A DNA stretch of 9,102 nucleotides, taken from assembly GCA_016189845.1 (NCBI GenBank), contig JACPRT010000215.1:1-9102 (forward strand), given 5' to 3'. This stretch comes from Chloroflexota bacterium (GTDB lineage Bacteria; Chloroflexota; Dehalococcoidia; Lucifugimonadales; Lucifugimonadaceae). Shown one piece after another: positions 1-5,833 of the stretch. The first letter of the stretch is position 1, and each line of letters begins with the position of its first letter. The notes under the pieces were generated by a model, which ran no database searches, had not been told where the DNA came from, and worked only from the letters and a program-made list of their open reading frames with translations. A program made the translations under genes and the position numbers.

Positions 1-635
1 GCCCGGCGCAGGAACCGGAGCACTTTGATTGCGGGAACGCTTGCCGGCAGCAGGGGATCGTCGCCACGCGAGCGGCACTTCGGGCAAACCGTGCCTCCCC
101 GCGCGGCCGAGAACACATGGTCGACAGCTTCGAGCGCCGAGCCGCAGTCGGCGCACCGCAGAACCTCGGGAGCAAAGCCCTGATGCGATAGCAGCCGCAG
201 CTCATGCCAGCGCAGGAGGAGGTCTGCGGCGTCCGCCGGCAAGGACTCCAGGGTCCGCAGCGAATCGACCAGCAGCCGGAACGCCGCATGTGTTGGGGCT
301 TCTTCCACGGCGAAGCGCTCCGCCAGCTCGGCCAGGTACAGCCCCCTGGAGAGCCGGCCCAGATCGTTCCGAAGCCCCCGGAACGATTCGATCGTGTCGG
401 CCTGGCTGATCGTCTCGAGGCCGCGTCCGCCGGATATGGAAACATTCACGTGGTAGAGCAGGTCCAGGTGGCCTCCGGTCTTGCTGCCCGGTTTGCGGGC
501 GCCTCTCGCACTCGCGCGCACCAGGCCTCGCTCCGGGGTCAGGAGGACGAGGAGGCGGTCGGCTTCGCCGACATCCGTATGACGCAGGACGACCGCTTCA
601 GTGGAATAGAAGCGAGGACGGGCGTGAGTCGTCAT
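1..635 (-). CDS. recO: DNA repair protein RecO (3' end outside window)
   Basis: RecO anneals single strands and, with RecR, loads RecA onto SSB-coated gaps in the cytoplasm. I read 211 codons without a stop from an ATG at 635; the C-terminus runs off the window. The N-terminal OB-fold shows the usual family opening, with STEAVVLRHTDVGEADRLL at residues 11-29 followed by LTPERGLVRASARGARK. A helical part continues with LYLAELAERF near residue 100. A zinc-ribbon follows, with Cys161/Cys164 (CADC) and Cys184/Cys187 (CPKC). RecO proteins are usually about 240-260 residues, so roughly 30-50 are missing. The ATG lies 24 bases after the recR stop, consistent with one transcript; no strong Shine-Dalgarno is visible before it. 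Identification is confident from the fold order and cysteine pattern. The truncation comes from the window edge and not from the gene itself. Confidence 0.93.
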   Translation of the reverse strand, partial: MTTHARPRFYSTEAVVLRHTDVGEADRLLVLLTPERGLVRASARGARKPGSKTGGHLDLLYHVNVSISGGRGLETISQADTIESFRGLRNDLGRLSRGLYLAELAERFAVEEAPTHAAFRLLVDSLRTLESLPADAADLLLRWHELRLLSHQGFAPEVLRCADCGSALEAVDHVFSAARGGTVCPKCRSRGDDPLLPASVPAIKVLRFLRR

Positions 636-659
636 GCGGAGCGGCTTTGCGGACTCGGC

Positions 660-1304
660 CTAAGACGTCCGGGTCTGGGCTTCGTCGGAGCTCGCGGCGG
701 TCCGGCCCTGAAGCGCGTGGGCCAGCGTCGTTTCGTCGGCGTATTCGAGGTCTGCGCCAGACGAGAGCCCTCTCGCAAGCCGGGTCACCGTCACGCCCAG
801 CGGCTGGATCAACCGCTGTATGTACATCGCCGTCGCCTCGCCCTCCAGGTTGGGATTGGTCGCGAGGATGACTTCCTTCACCGTTTCGTCCCGCAATCGC
901 TCGAGCAACTCGCGAAGCTTGAGGTCGTCGGCGCCGATGCCATTCACGGGAGATATGACGCCGTGGAGCACGTGGTAAAGGCCCGAATACGAGCGGGTGC
1001 GTTCGATCGCCAGGGCGTCCAGCGGTTCTTCGACCACGCATAGCCGGGTCCGGTCGCGATCGGCATCGCTGCAGATCTGGCACGGCGAGGCCTCGGTGAT
1101 GTTCTGGCACGTTTCGCACAGGACGATGCGGTCCTTGACCGCCATGACCGACTCGGCCAGCGCTTCGGCATCCGCGCGCGGCATGCGAATCAGGTGATAC
1201 GTGAGCCGCTGCGCGCTCTTGGGCCCGATCCCGGGCAGCTTCCTGAACGCCTCGATCAAACGGGCGACCGGCGGGGCGATGCTGGCTGGGCGATGGCCGT
1301 TCAT
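660..1304 (-). CDS. recR: Recombination mediator RecR
   Basis: RecR is the ring-forming partner of RecO/RecF that helps RecA load at DNA gaps. From the ATG at 1304 the protein is 214 residues, close to the usual 200. Domains in order: helix-hairpin-helix LPGIGPKSAQR (about residues 23-33), a four-cysteine zinc motif at Cys63, Cys66, Cys75 and Cys78 (CETC...CQIC), then a Toprim domain beginning near CVVEEP (89-94) and including ATNPNLEGEATA (about 148-159). The end RLARGLSSGADLEYADETTL matches the Walker-B-like family tail. An in-frame TTG two codons upstream (1310) would add two residues. Neither start has a clear Shine-Dalgarno, so ATG is preferred. The gene starts 23 bases after ybaB, giving the widely conserved dnaX-ybaB-recR order. 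Confidence 0.96.
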   Translation of the reverse strand: MNGHRPASIAPPVARLIEAFRKLPGIGPKSAQRLTYHLIRMPRADAEALAESVMAVKDRIVLCETCQNITEASPCQICSDADRDRTRLCVVEEPLDALAIERTRSYSGLYHVLHGVISPVNGIGADDLKLRELLERLRDETVKEVILATNPNLEGEATAMYIQRLIQPLGVTVTRLARGLSSGADLEYADETTLAHALQGRTAASSDEAQTRTS

Positions 1305-1327
1305 GGGCAAACCAAAGCCGGAAGCGA

Positions 1328-1633
1328 CTATGTCAGACCGGGGATGTTGAGGCCGCCGGTGATCGCGGACATCTTGCGCGATGCCTCAGCGTGGGACTTT
1401 TCCATCGCCTCGTTCACCGCGGCCAGCACGAGGTCCTGCAGCATCTCGGCATCGCCGGCCTGGATGGCTTCAGGGGAGATCGTTAGCGATTCCAGCTTCG
1501 AACCCCCCAGCACGACCGCCTTGACCGCGCCGCCGCCGCTGGTGGCTTCGGTCTTGCTCTGGGCGATCTCTTCCTGGATCTTCGCCAGGCGCGCTTGCAT
1601 CTGCTGGGCCTGCTGGAGCATTCGCCTGTTCAA
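1328..1633 (-). CDS. ybaB: YbaB/EbfC nucleoid-associated protein
   Basis: This is a small dimeric DNA-binding protein of the YbaB/EbfC family, known to coat DNA and usually encoded between dnaX and recR, as here. At 101 residues it has the normal length. The N-terminal helix is Gln/Met-rich (MLQQAQQMQARLAKIQEEIA, residues 5-24). The central strand region contains GGGAVKAVVLGG (33-44) and the helix EMLQDLVLAAVNEAMEK (63-79) is typical of the family. The end SAITGGLNIPGL resembles the family signature. I chose the TTG start at 1633 over the internal ATG at 1621 because an AGGAG lies 9 bases before the TTG (minus-strand bases 1647-1643). The gap from the dnaX stop is 27 bases. Exact cellular role is unresolved even in well-studied members. 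Confidence 0.94.
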   Translation of the reverse strand: MNRRMLQQAQQMQARLAKIQEEIAQSKTEATSGGGAVKAVVLGGSKLESLTISPEAIQAGDAEMLQDLVLAAVNEAMEKSHAEASRKMSAITGGLNIPGLT

Positions 1634-1642
1634 ATCTGATCG

Positions 1643-1647
1643 CTCCT
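1643..1647 (-). promoter_or_regulatory. Shine-Dalgarno of ybaB, supports a TTG start
   Basis: The minus strand reads AGGAG, 9 bases before TTG at 1633. The internal ATG at 1621 has no comparable site, so this decides the start of ybaB. Confidence 0.7.
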
Positions 1648-1660
1648 GTGCTCGGGCCGG

Positions 1661-3343
1661 TTAAGGCTTGGGCGAATCGAGGGGGCGCTCATCGATGACC
1701 CGGGCGCCCATCGTGATGGCGGCCCGCACCAGCTTGCTGTCGAGCGCCGACTGGCCTGCTCCGACGCCGCCCGCCGTATTCGGCGTCTCATAGACGACGC
1801 GCACGCTCAAGGGTACGCCAAACGCGTCCGCGACCGCCGCTTCGATGGTCCGCCGGGAATGCGCGTCGGCGATCTCCTCTTCCAGCCGCTCGCCGTTGGC
1901 TTTGCTCGTGTAGCGCACGGCCATGGTCTGCCCCTCGATTGACTGCGACTGCGATGCCTTCAGGAGGGGGCCGAGTACGAACCGCTTCCCCTTGGTACGG
2001 TTGAGCGTCCGGCACACCGTTTCCCAGTTCTTCTCCTGAGGGGTGAGCTCGCGACGGGGCGCGGCAGGCACAGGGGGCGGCTCGCCGGCCTGCGGGGAGA
2101 ACTGACGCGAGGTTGGGGTTGCTGGGGATGGGGCGGCGGCCGGCGCCCGGTACGTCGAAGGCCCGCGAGGACGGGACGGCTGGGCGGGTCGGGAAGCGGT
2201 CGGGGCCGGCGCCGACCCCGAGTCGGCCGGGGTCCGGCCAGCGGGGGCGCTGACCGAGGCGGCAGGTCCGGTCACGGCCCGGACAACTGCCAGTTCGAGC
2301 GGCAACGGCGAACTGGGTTCAGCCTTCAGGTCCGCCTGGCCGAACACTGCCAGTGCGTGCAGCAGCTTTTCCATGCTGGCGGCGCGGACGGCATCTTGCA
2401 TCGCATCGACGACCTCGGGCGGGTGACTGACCGCGTCATGCACGCCCGCCTTCAGGAGAAGTGCGGCCCGCAGGGCGTCGACGACCCCGGCCCGCAGGCT
2501 GGCAAGGTCCGTTCCTCGGCCCGCTTCGGCGTTGATGGTCGCCAGCGCCGACGAAGCGTCGCCCTTCAGCACCGCGGTGGCCAGACTTATCGCGGTCGCA
2601 GTATCGCCAAGACCCAGCAACTCACGCGCTTGTGAGAGCGTGACGGACGAGCCGTAGGAAACGGCCAGCTGCTCCAGGAGGTTCTCGGCGTCGCGGAGCC
2701 CGCCCCAAACGACCCTCGCGATGAGGTCGAGGACAGCGGATTCCACCGTGATGCCCTCGGCATCGCAAAGAGTCCGGAGCCTGGCGACAAGGAGGTCGCT
2801 GGGGATGCGGCGGAAATCGAACCGCTGGCAGCGGGAGATGATCGTCGCCGGGACCTTCTGCGCCTCCGTGGTGGCGAGGACCATGACCACATGGGGCGGC
2901 GGCTCCTCGAGCGTCTTCAGCAGCGCGTTGAAGGCCGCCCCCGACAGCATGTGGACCTCGTCGATGATGTAGACCTTGTAGCGACCGGAGGTCGGGGAGA
3001 ACTGCACCTTTTCGCGAAGGTCGCGAATGTTGTCGACACCGGTGTTGGATGCCGCATCGATCTCGATCAAGTCGAGCATCCTTCCCTCGATGGCCGCCAC
3101 GCAGTTCGGGCATGTGCCATCGGGTTCACCGTCGTGAAGCTCTTCGCAGTTCAACGCCTTGGCGAGTATCCGGGCCGTCGAAGTCTTGCCGGTCCCTCGA
3201 GGCCCGCAGAACAGGTATGCGTGCGCCGCGCGTCCGGTCGCGACCGCGTTTCGCAGGGTCGTGGCGACGTGCTGCTGGCCGACGACGTCCGAGAACCGCT
3301 GCGGGCGCCACTTGCGGTAGAAGACCTGGACTTCGCCCGGCAT
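1661..3343 (-). CDS. dnaX: DNA polymerase III subunit tau/gamma (DnaX)
   Basis: DnaX is the ATPase of the clamp loader that places the sliding clamp on primed DNA and, in its long form, tethers polymerase. The 560-residue protein opens with FYRKWRPQRFSDVVGQ. It has Walker A GPRGTGKTS (47-55), Walker B IIDEVH (126-131), sensor-1 ATTE (157-160) and the SRC motif (170-172) of the arginine-finger region. A Pro/Ala/Ser-rich linker (about 370-430) leads to a C-terminal domain starting near LTPQEKNWE. The zinc site is odd: only Cys66, Cys78 and Cys81 are visible, and the place of the fourth ligand reads Asp75. GGAG lies 6 bases before the ATG, next to the ybeY stop 2 bases upstream (TAGCCATG). I see no A/AAA/AAG-like slippery site, so only the full-length form is predicted. 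Confidence 0.97.
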   Translation of the reverse strand: MPGEVQVFYRKWRPQRFSDVVGQQHVATTLRNAVATGRAAHAYLFCGPRGTGKTSTARILAKALNCEELHDGEPDGTCPNCVAAIEGRMLDLIEIDAASNTGVDNIRDLREKVQFSPTSGRYKVYIIDEVHMLSGAAFNALLKTLEEPPPHVVMVLATTEAQKVPATIISRCQRFDFRRIPSDLLVARLRTLCDAEGITVESAVLDLIARVVWGGLRDAENLLEQLAVSYGSSVTLSQARELLGLGDTATAISLATAVLKGDASSALATINAEAGRGTDLASLRAGVVDALRAALLLKAGVHDAVSHPPEVVDAMQDAVRAASMEKLLHALAVFGQADLKAEPSSPLPLELAVVRAVTGPAASVSAPAGRTPADSGSAPAPTASRPAQPSRPRGPSTYRAPAAAPSPATPTSRQFSPQAGEPPPVPAAPRRELTPQEKNWETVCRTLNRTKGKRFVLGPLLKASQSQSIEGQTMAVRYTSKANGERLEEEIADAHSRRTIEAAVADAFGVPLSVRVVYETPNTAGGVGAGQSALDSKLVRAAITMGARVIDERPLDSPKP

Positions 3344-3345
3344 GG

Positions 3346-3855
3346 CTAGCTCCGCGCCTCGATTGGCCGCGCCGGGCCCAGTACTTCTTCCAGGACGGCA
3401 TTCTGCTTGCCGAACATGACCTTCTCTTCGCCGACGTCGGCGTGGTCAAAGCCCAGCAGGTGGAGGATCCCGTGGACGGTCAGCAGCGCCAGTTCGCGTT
3501 CGACCGGGTGGCCCACGGCCTCGGCCTGACGCCTGGCCTGCGGGAACGCAATGATCACGTCTCCCAGTGTCGGTTCCTCTCCGGGCCCGAGCGGGAAGTC
3601 GTGCTGGGCGACTTCGCCGTTGTGGGCGTGTTCGGAGGCGCCGAACGACAGGACATCGGTGACCCTGTCCTCACCGCGGTGGGCGCGGTTGAGCGCGTGC
3701 AGCGTCTCGTCATCGGTGATCGTCACCGAGGCGTGGACCGGACCCGACCGCCGCTCGCGGGCAAGCGTCATCTCCGCCACTCGCCTGAGTGTGGCCTCGG
3801 GCACGGAGTCCCGAAAAGACTCTTCCACATGGATGTCGATGCGAACGGGATTCAT
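3346..3855 (-). CDS. ybeY: Endoribonuclease YbeY (rRNA maturation factor)
   Basis: YbeY is a zinc-dependent single-strand endoribonuclease involved in 16S rRNA 3' processing and ribosome quality control. The 169-residue protein carries the family's metal-binding motif HGILHLLGFDH at 128-138, with His128, His132 and His138 as the three zinc ligands. The upstream signatures TDVLSF (66-71) and LGDVIIA (97-103) are also present. Length is normal. The ATG at 3855 lies 20 bases after the stop of the small upstream gene; the preceding CTGGAACCGA gives at best a weak Shine-Dalgarno. The stop codon is 2 bases from the dnaX ATG, which implies translational coupling. YbeY next to clamp-loader and recombination genes, without phoH or era nearby in the window, is a less common arrangement. 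Confidence 0.96.
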   Translation of the reverse strand: MNPVRIDIHVEESFRDSVPEATLRRVAEMTLARERRSGPVHASVTITDDETLHALNRAHRGEDRVTDVLSFGASEHAHNGEVAQHDFPLGPGEEPTLGDVIIAFPQARRQAEAVGHPVERELALLTVHGILHLLGFDHADVGEEKVMFGKQNAVLEEVLGPARPIEARS

Positions 3856-3875
3856 TCGGTTCCAGTATCGCTGAT

Positions 3876-4169
3876 TCAGTCGCCGCGGCGGGCGAATTCA
3901 GCCTCTTCCAGAAGTATCCGGAGCCGGTTGACCAGGCCGACATATTTTGGGTCGCCGTCCGTGAGCTTGTGGGCAGCCTGCAGCGCCATGAACAGTCCGT
4001 CACGGACTTCTGGCGCCTGGTACTTGCGGACCTCGACGTACATGCGAGCCTGAAACAAGCCGGGGAGTACGTCGTCGTAGATCAGGGCCGCGGCCCACGA
4101 ATCGGACGGTGGACGCACGAAATCTTCGGCGACGCGGACGGTCTCCTCGATCTTGTCGAAGAGGCTCAT
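3876..4169 (-). CDS. Small conserved-looking protein of unknown function
   Basis: I do not recognise a family. From the ATG at 4169 the product is 97 residues, soluble and mostly helical in appearance. It has an amphipathic N-terminus (MSLFDKIEETVRVAEDFVRP), a central segment with YDDVLPGLFQARMYVEVRKY, and a charged C-terminal helix (VNRLRILLEEAEFARRGD). There is no cysteine pair, signal peptide or membrane segment. I chose 4169 because its ATG overlaps the stop of the VanZ-like gene as ATGA, typical of coupled genes. An in-frame ATG at 4223 would give 115 residues with a Pro/Lys-rich extension and a 58-base overlap, preceded only by a weak GGTGG. It sits 20 bases before ybeY, so it is probably co-transcribed with the DNA-metabolism genes. 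It is likely a real gene because of its position and intact frame. Confidence 0.72.
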   Translation of the reverse strand: MSLFDKIEETVRVAEDFVRPPSDSWAAALIYDDVLPGLFQARMYVEVRKYQAPEVRDGLFMALQAAHKLTDGDPKYVGLVNRLRILLEEAEFARRGD

Positions 4170-4672
4170 GCGTGTGTCGAAGTCGTCGGTTCGCTTCGGT
4201 TGCTTCGGTGGCATTGGCGGCATCGGATGTTACGCCACCATCGCCATGCCCACGCCGCGGCAATTCCAGTCACGATGCCGGCCAGGTCCACCGCGAGGTC
4301 TTCCACGGCAAACGTACGGCCGGGCACGAAGGTCTGGTGGACCTCGTCGGAGATGGCGTAGGCGAAGGATGCCGCTCCGGAAACGTTCCCGAGGAGGAGG
4401 TCGAGGGCCTGAACGGGCGAACCCGGCGGCGCCGCGCGTCTGAGACCGCCAACGGTAGCCATGAGGCGGAAGACAAGAAATGCCAGCAGGCAGTATTCGC
4501 CGAAATGAAATGCCTCGGACACCAGCGGGACGTCGGCCAGGGGGCCGAGGGCATCCCCGGCCTGGCTGGCGGTCCTGCTGGAAAGCCAGAAGATGACGCC
4601 GGCCCACGCGACCGGCGGCAGCGCATAGGCGACGAGCCAGCCGGGGCCGAAGCGGCCGAGGCGGGAGATCAC
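4166..4672 (-). CDS. VanZ-like membrane protein
   Basis: VanZ-like proteins are small four-helix membrane proteins; VanZ itself gives low-level teicoplanin resistance, but most family members have no known role. From the GTG at 4672 the product has 168 residues. It shows four hydrophobic segments (about 12-30, 57-75, 90-107 and 127-145). The family's conserved polar residues are visible: HFGEYCLLAFL (56-66) after the WLSS loop, and DEVHQTFVPGR (109-119) followed by VEDLAVDLAG (123-132). The GTG overlaps the stop of the preceding mutarotase gene as GTGA, and the product's own stop overlaps the next ATG as ATGA. The frame stays open upstream of 4672 to an ATG at 4780, but that part is antisense-like, Arg-rich and lies inside the mutarotase gene. 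The tail after the last helix (RCRQCHRSNRSEPTTSTHA) is polar and may be dispensable. Confidence 0.85.
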   Translation of the reverse strand: MISRLGRFGPGWLVAYALPPVAWAGVIFWLSSRTASQAGDALGPLADVPLVSEAFHFGEYCLLAFLVFRLMATVGGLRRAAPPGSPVQALDLLLGNVSGAASFAYAISDEVHQTFVPGRTFAVEDLAVDLAGIVTGIAAAWAWRWWRNIRCRQCHRSNRSEPTTSTHA

Positions 4673-5016
4673 TTGCCGGTGGGCCAGTCGAGGTCGTACA
4701 CGAGCTCGCCCGGGGTCCACCAATCGCTGGGCCCGGCCTCGGGCACCTTCTGCTGGAACGTCCGCATCAGCTTGTCCCACTCCTGCGCCCGCGGCTGCTG
4801 TGTGTATTTCTGAAAATCGCGCGCGGGTACGAAGCCGTCGGGTGCCTCGTAGTACATGAACAGGTGATTCCCGACCAGGAAGATCTTCATCTTGGAGATG
4901 CCGGCCGCCTTGAGCGACCGCACGACCTCGGGCCAGACCTCACGGTGGTATTTCTTGTAGGTCTCGATCGTCCTGGGGTCGTTTTTCAGATCAAGGACCT
5001 GGCCAAACGATTTCAT
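4669..5016 (-). CDS. L-rhamnose mutarotase family protein, single domain
   Basis: Members of this family (RhaM, DUF718) interconvert alpha and beta anomers of L-rhamnose or related deoxysugars such as L-fucose, using a ferredoxin-like dimeric barrel. The 115-residue product has the family's active-site helix YKKYHREVWPEV (20-31), with Tyr20, His24 and Trp28 matching Tyr18, His22 and Trp26 of E. coli RhaM as I recall it. It also has a core strand pair (MKIFLVGNHLFMYYE, 43-57) and a C-terminal tryptophan pair (99-100). A clear AGGAG lies 8 bases before the ATG. It differs in sequence from both domains of the divergent two-domain protein, so its preferred sugar may differ. It is the first gene of the minus-strand run and overlaps the VanZ-like gene by 4 bases. 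Substrate cannot be told from sequence. Confidence 0.88.
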   Translation of the reverse strand: MKSFGQVLDLKNDPRTIETYKKYHREVWPEVVRSLKAAGISKMKIFLVGNHLFMYYEAPDGFVPARDFQKYTQQPRAQEWDKLMRTFQQKVPEAGPSDWWTPGELVYDLDWPTGK

Positions 5017-5142
5017 TTGCGGTTCTCCTCAGTCTCTGGTTCGGAGGTCCGGATAGCCAGCACGCGGCGCATAGGGTAACTTGCGCATTGCCGTTGATCG
5101 AGAGGCGGTGCACGCGGCGGCCTGCCTGATGGAGGGACGTGC
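5017..5142 (+). promoter_or_regulatory. Divergent intergenic region between two mutarotase genes
   Basis: These 126 bases separate two genes that point away from each other, so promoters for both the eight-gene minus-strand run and the plus-strand pair should lie here. Strong ribosome binding sites flank it: AGGAG for the minus-strand gene (5029-5025) and GGAGGGA for the plus-strand gene (5131-5137). I see no convincing -35/-10 pair on either strand; TACCCT on the minus strand near 5078-5073 is a weak -10 candidate. The centre holds a short dyad GCGCA-N10-TGCGC (5067-5086) and a 10-bp direct repeat, listed separately. The regulatory call is inferred from gene orientation. Confidence 0.45.
5060..5119. 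repeat. 10-bp direct repeat GCACGCGGCG, two copies 50 bp apart
   Basis: Copies lie at 5060-5069 and 5110-5119 and are identical over 10 bases; the flanking bases differ. The second copy ends 11 bases before the Shine-Dalgarno of the plus-strand gene. It could be an operator pair for a regulator acting on both divergent genes, but in GC-rich DNA a chance match is not excluded. Confidence 0.35.
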
Positions 5143-5790
5143 ATGAAGAGGGTCTCGTTTCAGCTCAAGGTCAAGCAGGACCGCATCGCTGAGTACCGGG
5201 AGGCGCACCGGAAGGTGTGGCCTGACATGCTGGAAGCTCTGCGGAAGCATGGCCACCGAAACTACTCGATCTTCATCGACCCGGCCGGTTACCTCTACTT
5301 CTACCTGGAAATGCCCGACGACCCCGAGCGGGCATTTGCAGACATGGCCGCCGAGGACGTGAGCGCCCGCTGGCGCGAGCACATGGCGCCGCTGTTCGAG
5401 GACTCGCAACGGACCGCGATGAACGAGGTCTTTCACCTGGACGCGCCAAAACGCAGGCCACCGAAGCATCGTCGCGTCGGATTCCTGTTGAAGGTGCGCA
5501 GGGACAGGATCGACGGCTACAAGGAGCACCATCGCAAGGTCTGGCCGGACATGCTCACAGCGCTCCAGCGCCACGGGTGGCACAACTACTCGCTGTTCAT
5601 GCGGGCCGACGGCCTGATGTTCGGCTACGTGGAAGTCCCCGAATCATTCGAAAAGGCGCTTGCCGGGATGGCCGGTGAGGAAGTGAACTCCCGCTGGCAG
5701 GCATTCATGGCCCCGTATTTCGAAAACCTGGGTGGAGGCCGGCCCGACGAGAACATGCGCCAGCTCGTGGAGGCGTTTCACCTGGACTGA
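5143..5790 (+). CDS. Two-domain (tandem) L-rhamnose mutarotase family protein
   Basis: The 215-residue product is two complete RhaM/DUF718 domains joined by a short basic linker (about 101-109, APKRRPPKH). By eye, residues 2-86 align with 110-194 without a gap and with about 46 identities, so this is an internal duplication. Each half keeps the active-site set: Tyr18, His22, Trp26 and Tyr41 in the first, Tyr126, His130, Trp134 and Tyr149 in the second. Each half also ends in FHLD. Domain 1 matches the E. coli RhaM numbering as I recall it. The family normally has about 105 residues and works as a homodimer, so this chain may fold as a covalent pseudo-dimer. GGAGGGA lies 5 bases before the ATG, a strong ribosome site. 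It is likely co-transcribed with the VOC gene 43 bases downstream. No other rhamnose catabolic gene is present, so the sugar is not established. Confidence 0.9.
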   Translation: MKRVSFQLKVKQDRIAEYREAHRKVWPDMLEALRKHGHRNYSIFIDPAGYLYFYLEMPDDPERAFADMAAEDVSARWREHMAPLFEDSQRTAMNEVFHLDAPKRRPPKHRRVGFLLKVRRDRIDGYKEHHRKVWPDMLTALQRHGWHNYSLFMRADGLMFGYVEVPESFEKALAGMAGEEVNSRWQAFMAPYFENLGGGRPDENMRQLVEAFHLD

Positions 5791-5821
5791 ACGTCCCGCG
5801 TCCTGACCGTCGAGCACGGAA

Positions 5822-5827
5822 GGAAGG
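5822..5827 (+). promoter_or_regulatory. Shine-Dalgarno of the VOC gene, supports a TTG start
   Basis: GGAAGG lies 6 bases before the TTG at 5834. The reading frame has no earlier good start, and the protein needs residues from this start to include the first metal ligand, His8. Confidence 0.65.
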
Positions 5828-5833
5828 TCATCG

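Noticed and set aside
204..1043. A 279-codon open frame on the plus strand opposite recO and recR
   Set aside because: It is antisense to two clearly recognised genes, is rich in Arg/Gly/Ala and has no motif. Long antisense frames are expected in GC-rich DNA.
2355..2380. Possible dnaX frameshift site for a gamma subunit, at GGAAAAG on the minus strand
   Set aside because: Only four adenines in a row and no heptamer of the A/AAA/AAG type, and no obvious downstream hairpin. Full-length tau only is the simpler reading.
3049..4053. A 334-codon open frame on the plus strand opposite dnaX, ybeY and the small unknown gene
   Set aside because: It spans three minus-strand genes, has low-complexity Arg/Ser/Pro composition and no Shine-Dalgarno. 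It is a shadow frame.
4673..4780. N-terminal extension of the VanZ-like protein to the ATG at 4780
   Set aside because: It lies inside the mutarotase gene in another frame and is Arg-rich. The GTG overlapping the stop as GTGA begins just before the first membrane helix.
5029..5583. A 184-codon minus-strand frame opposite the two-domain mutarotase
   Set aside because: Antisense to a gene with intact motifs in both halves and a strong ribosome site. The frame's apparent internal similarity comes from the duplication on the other strand.
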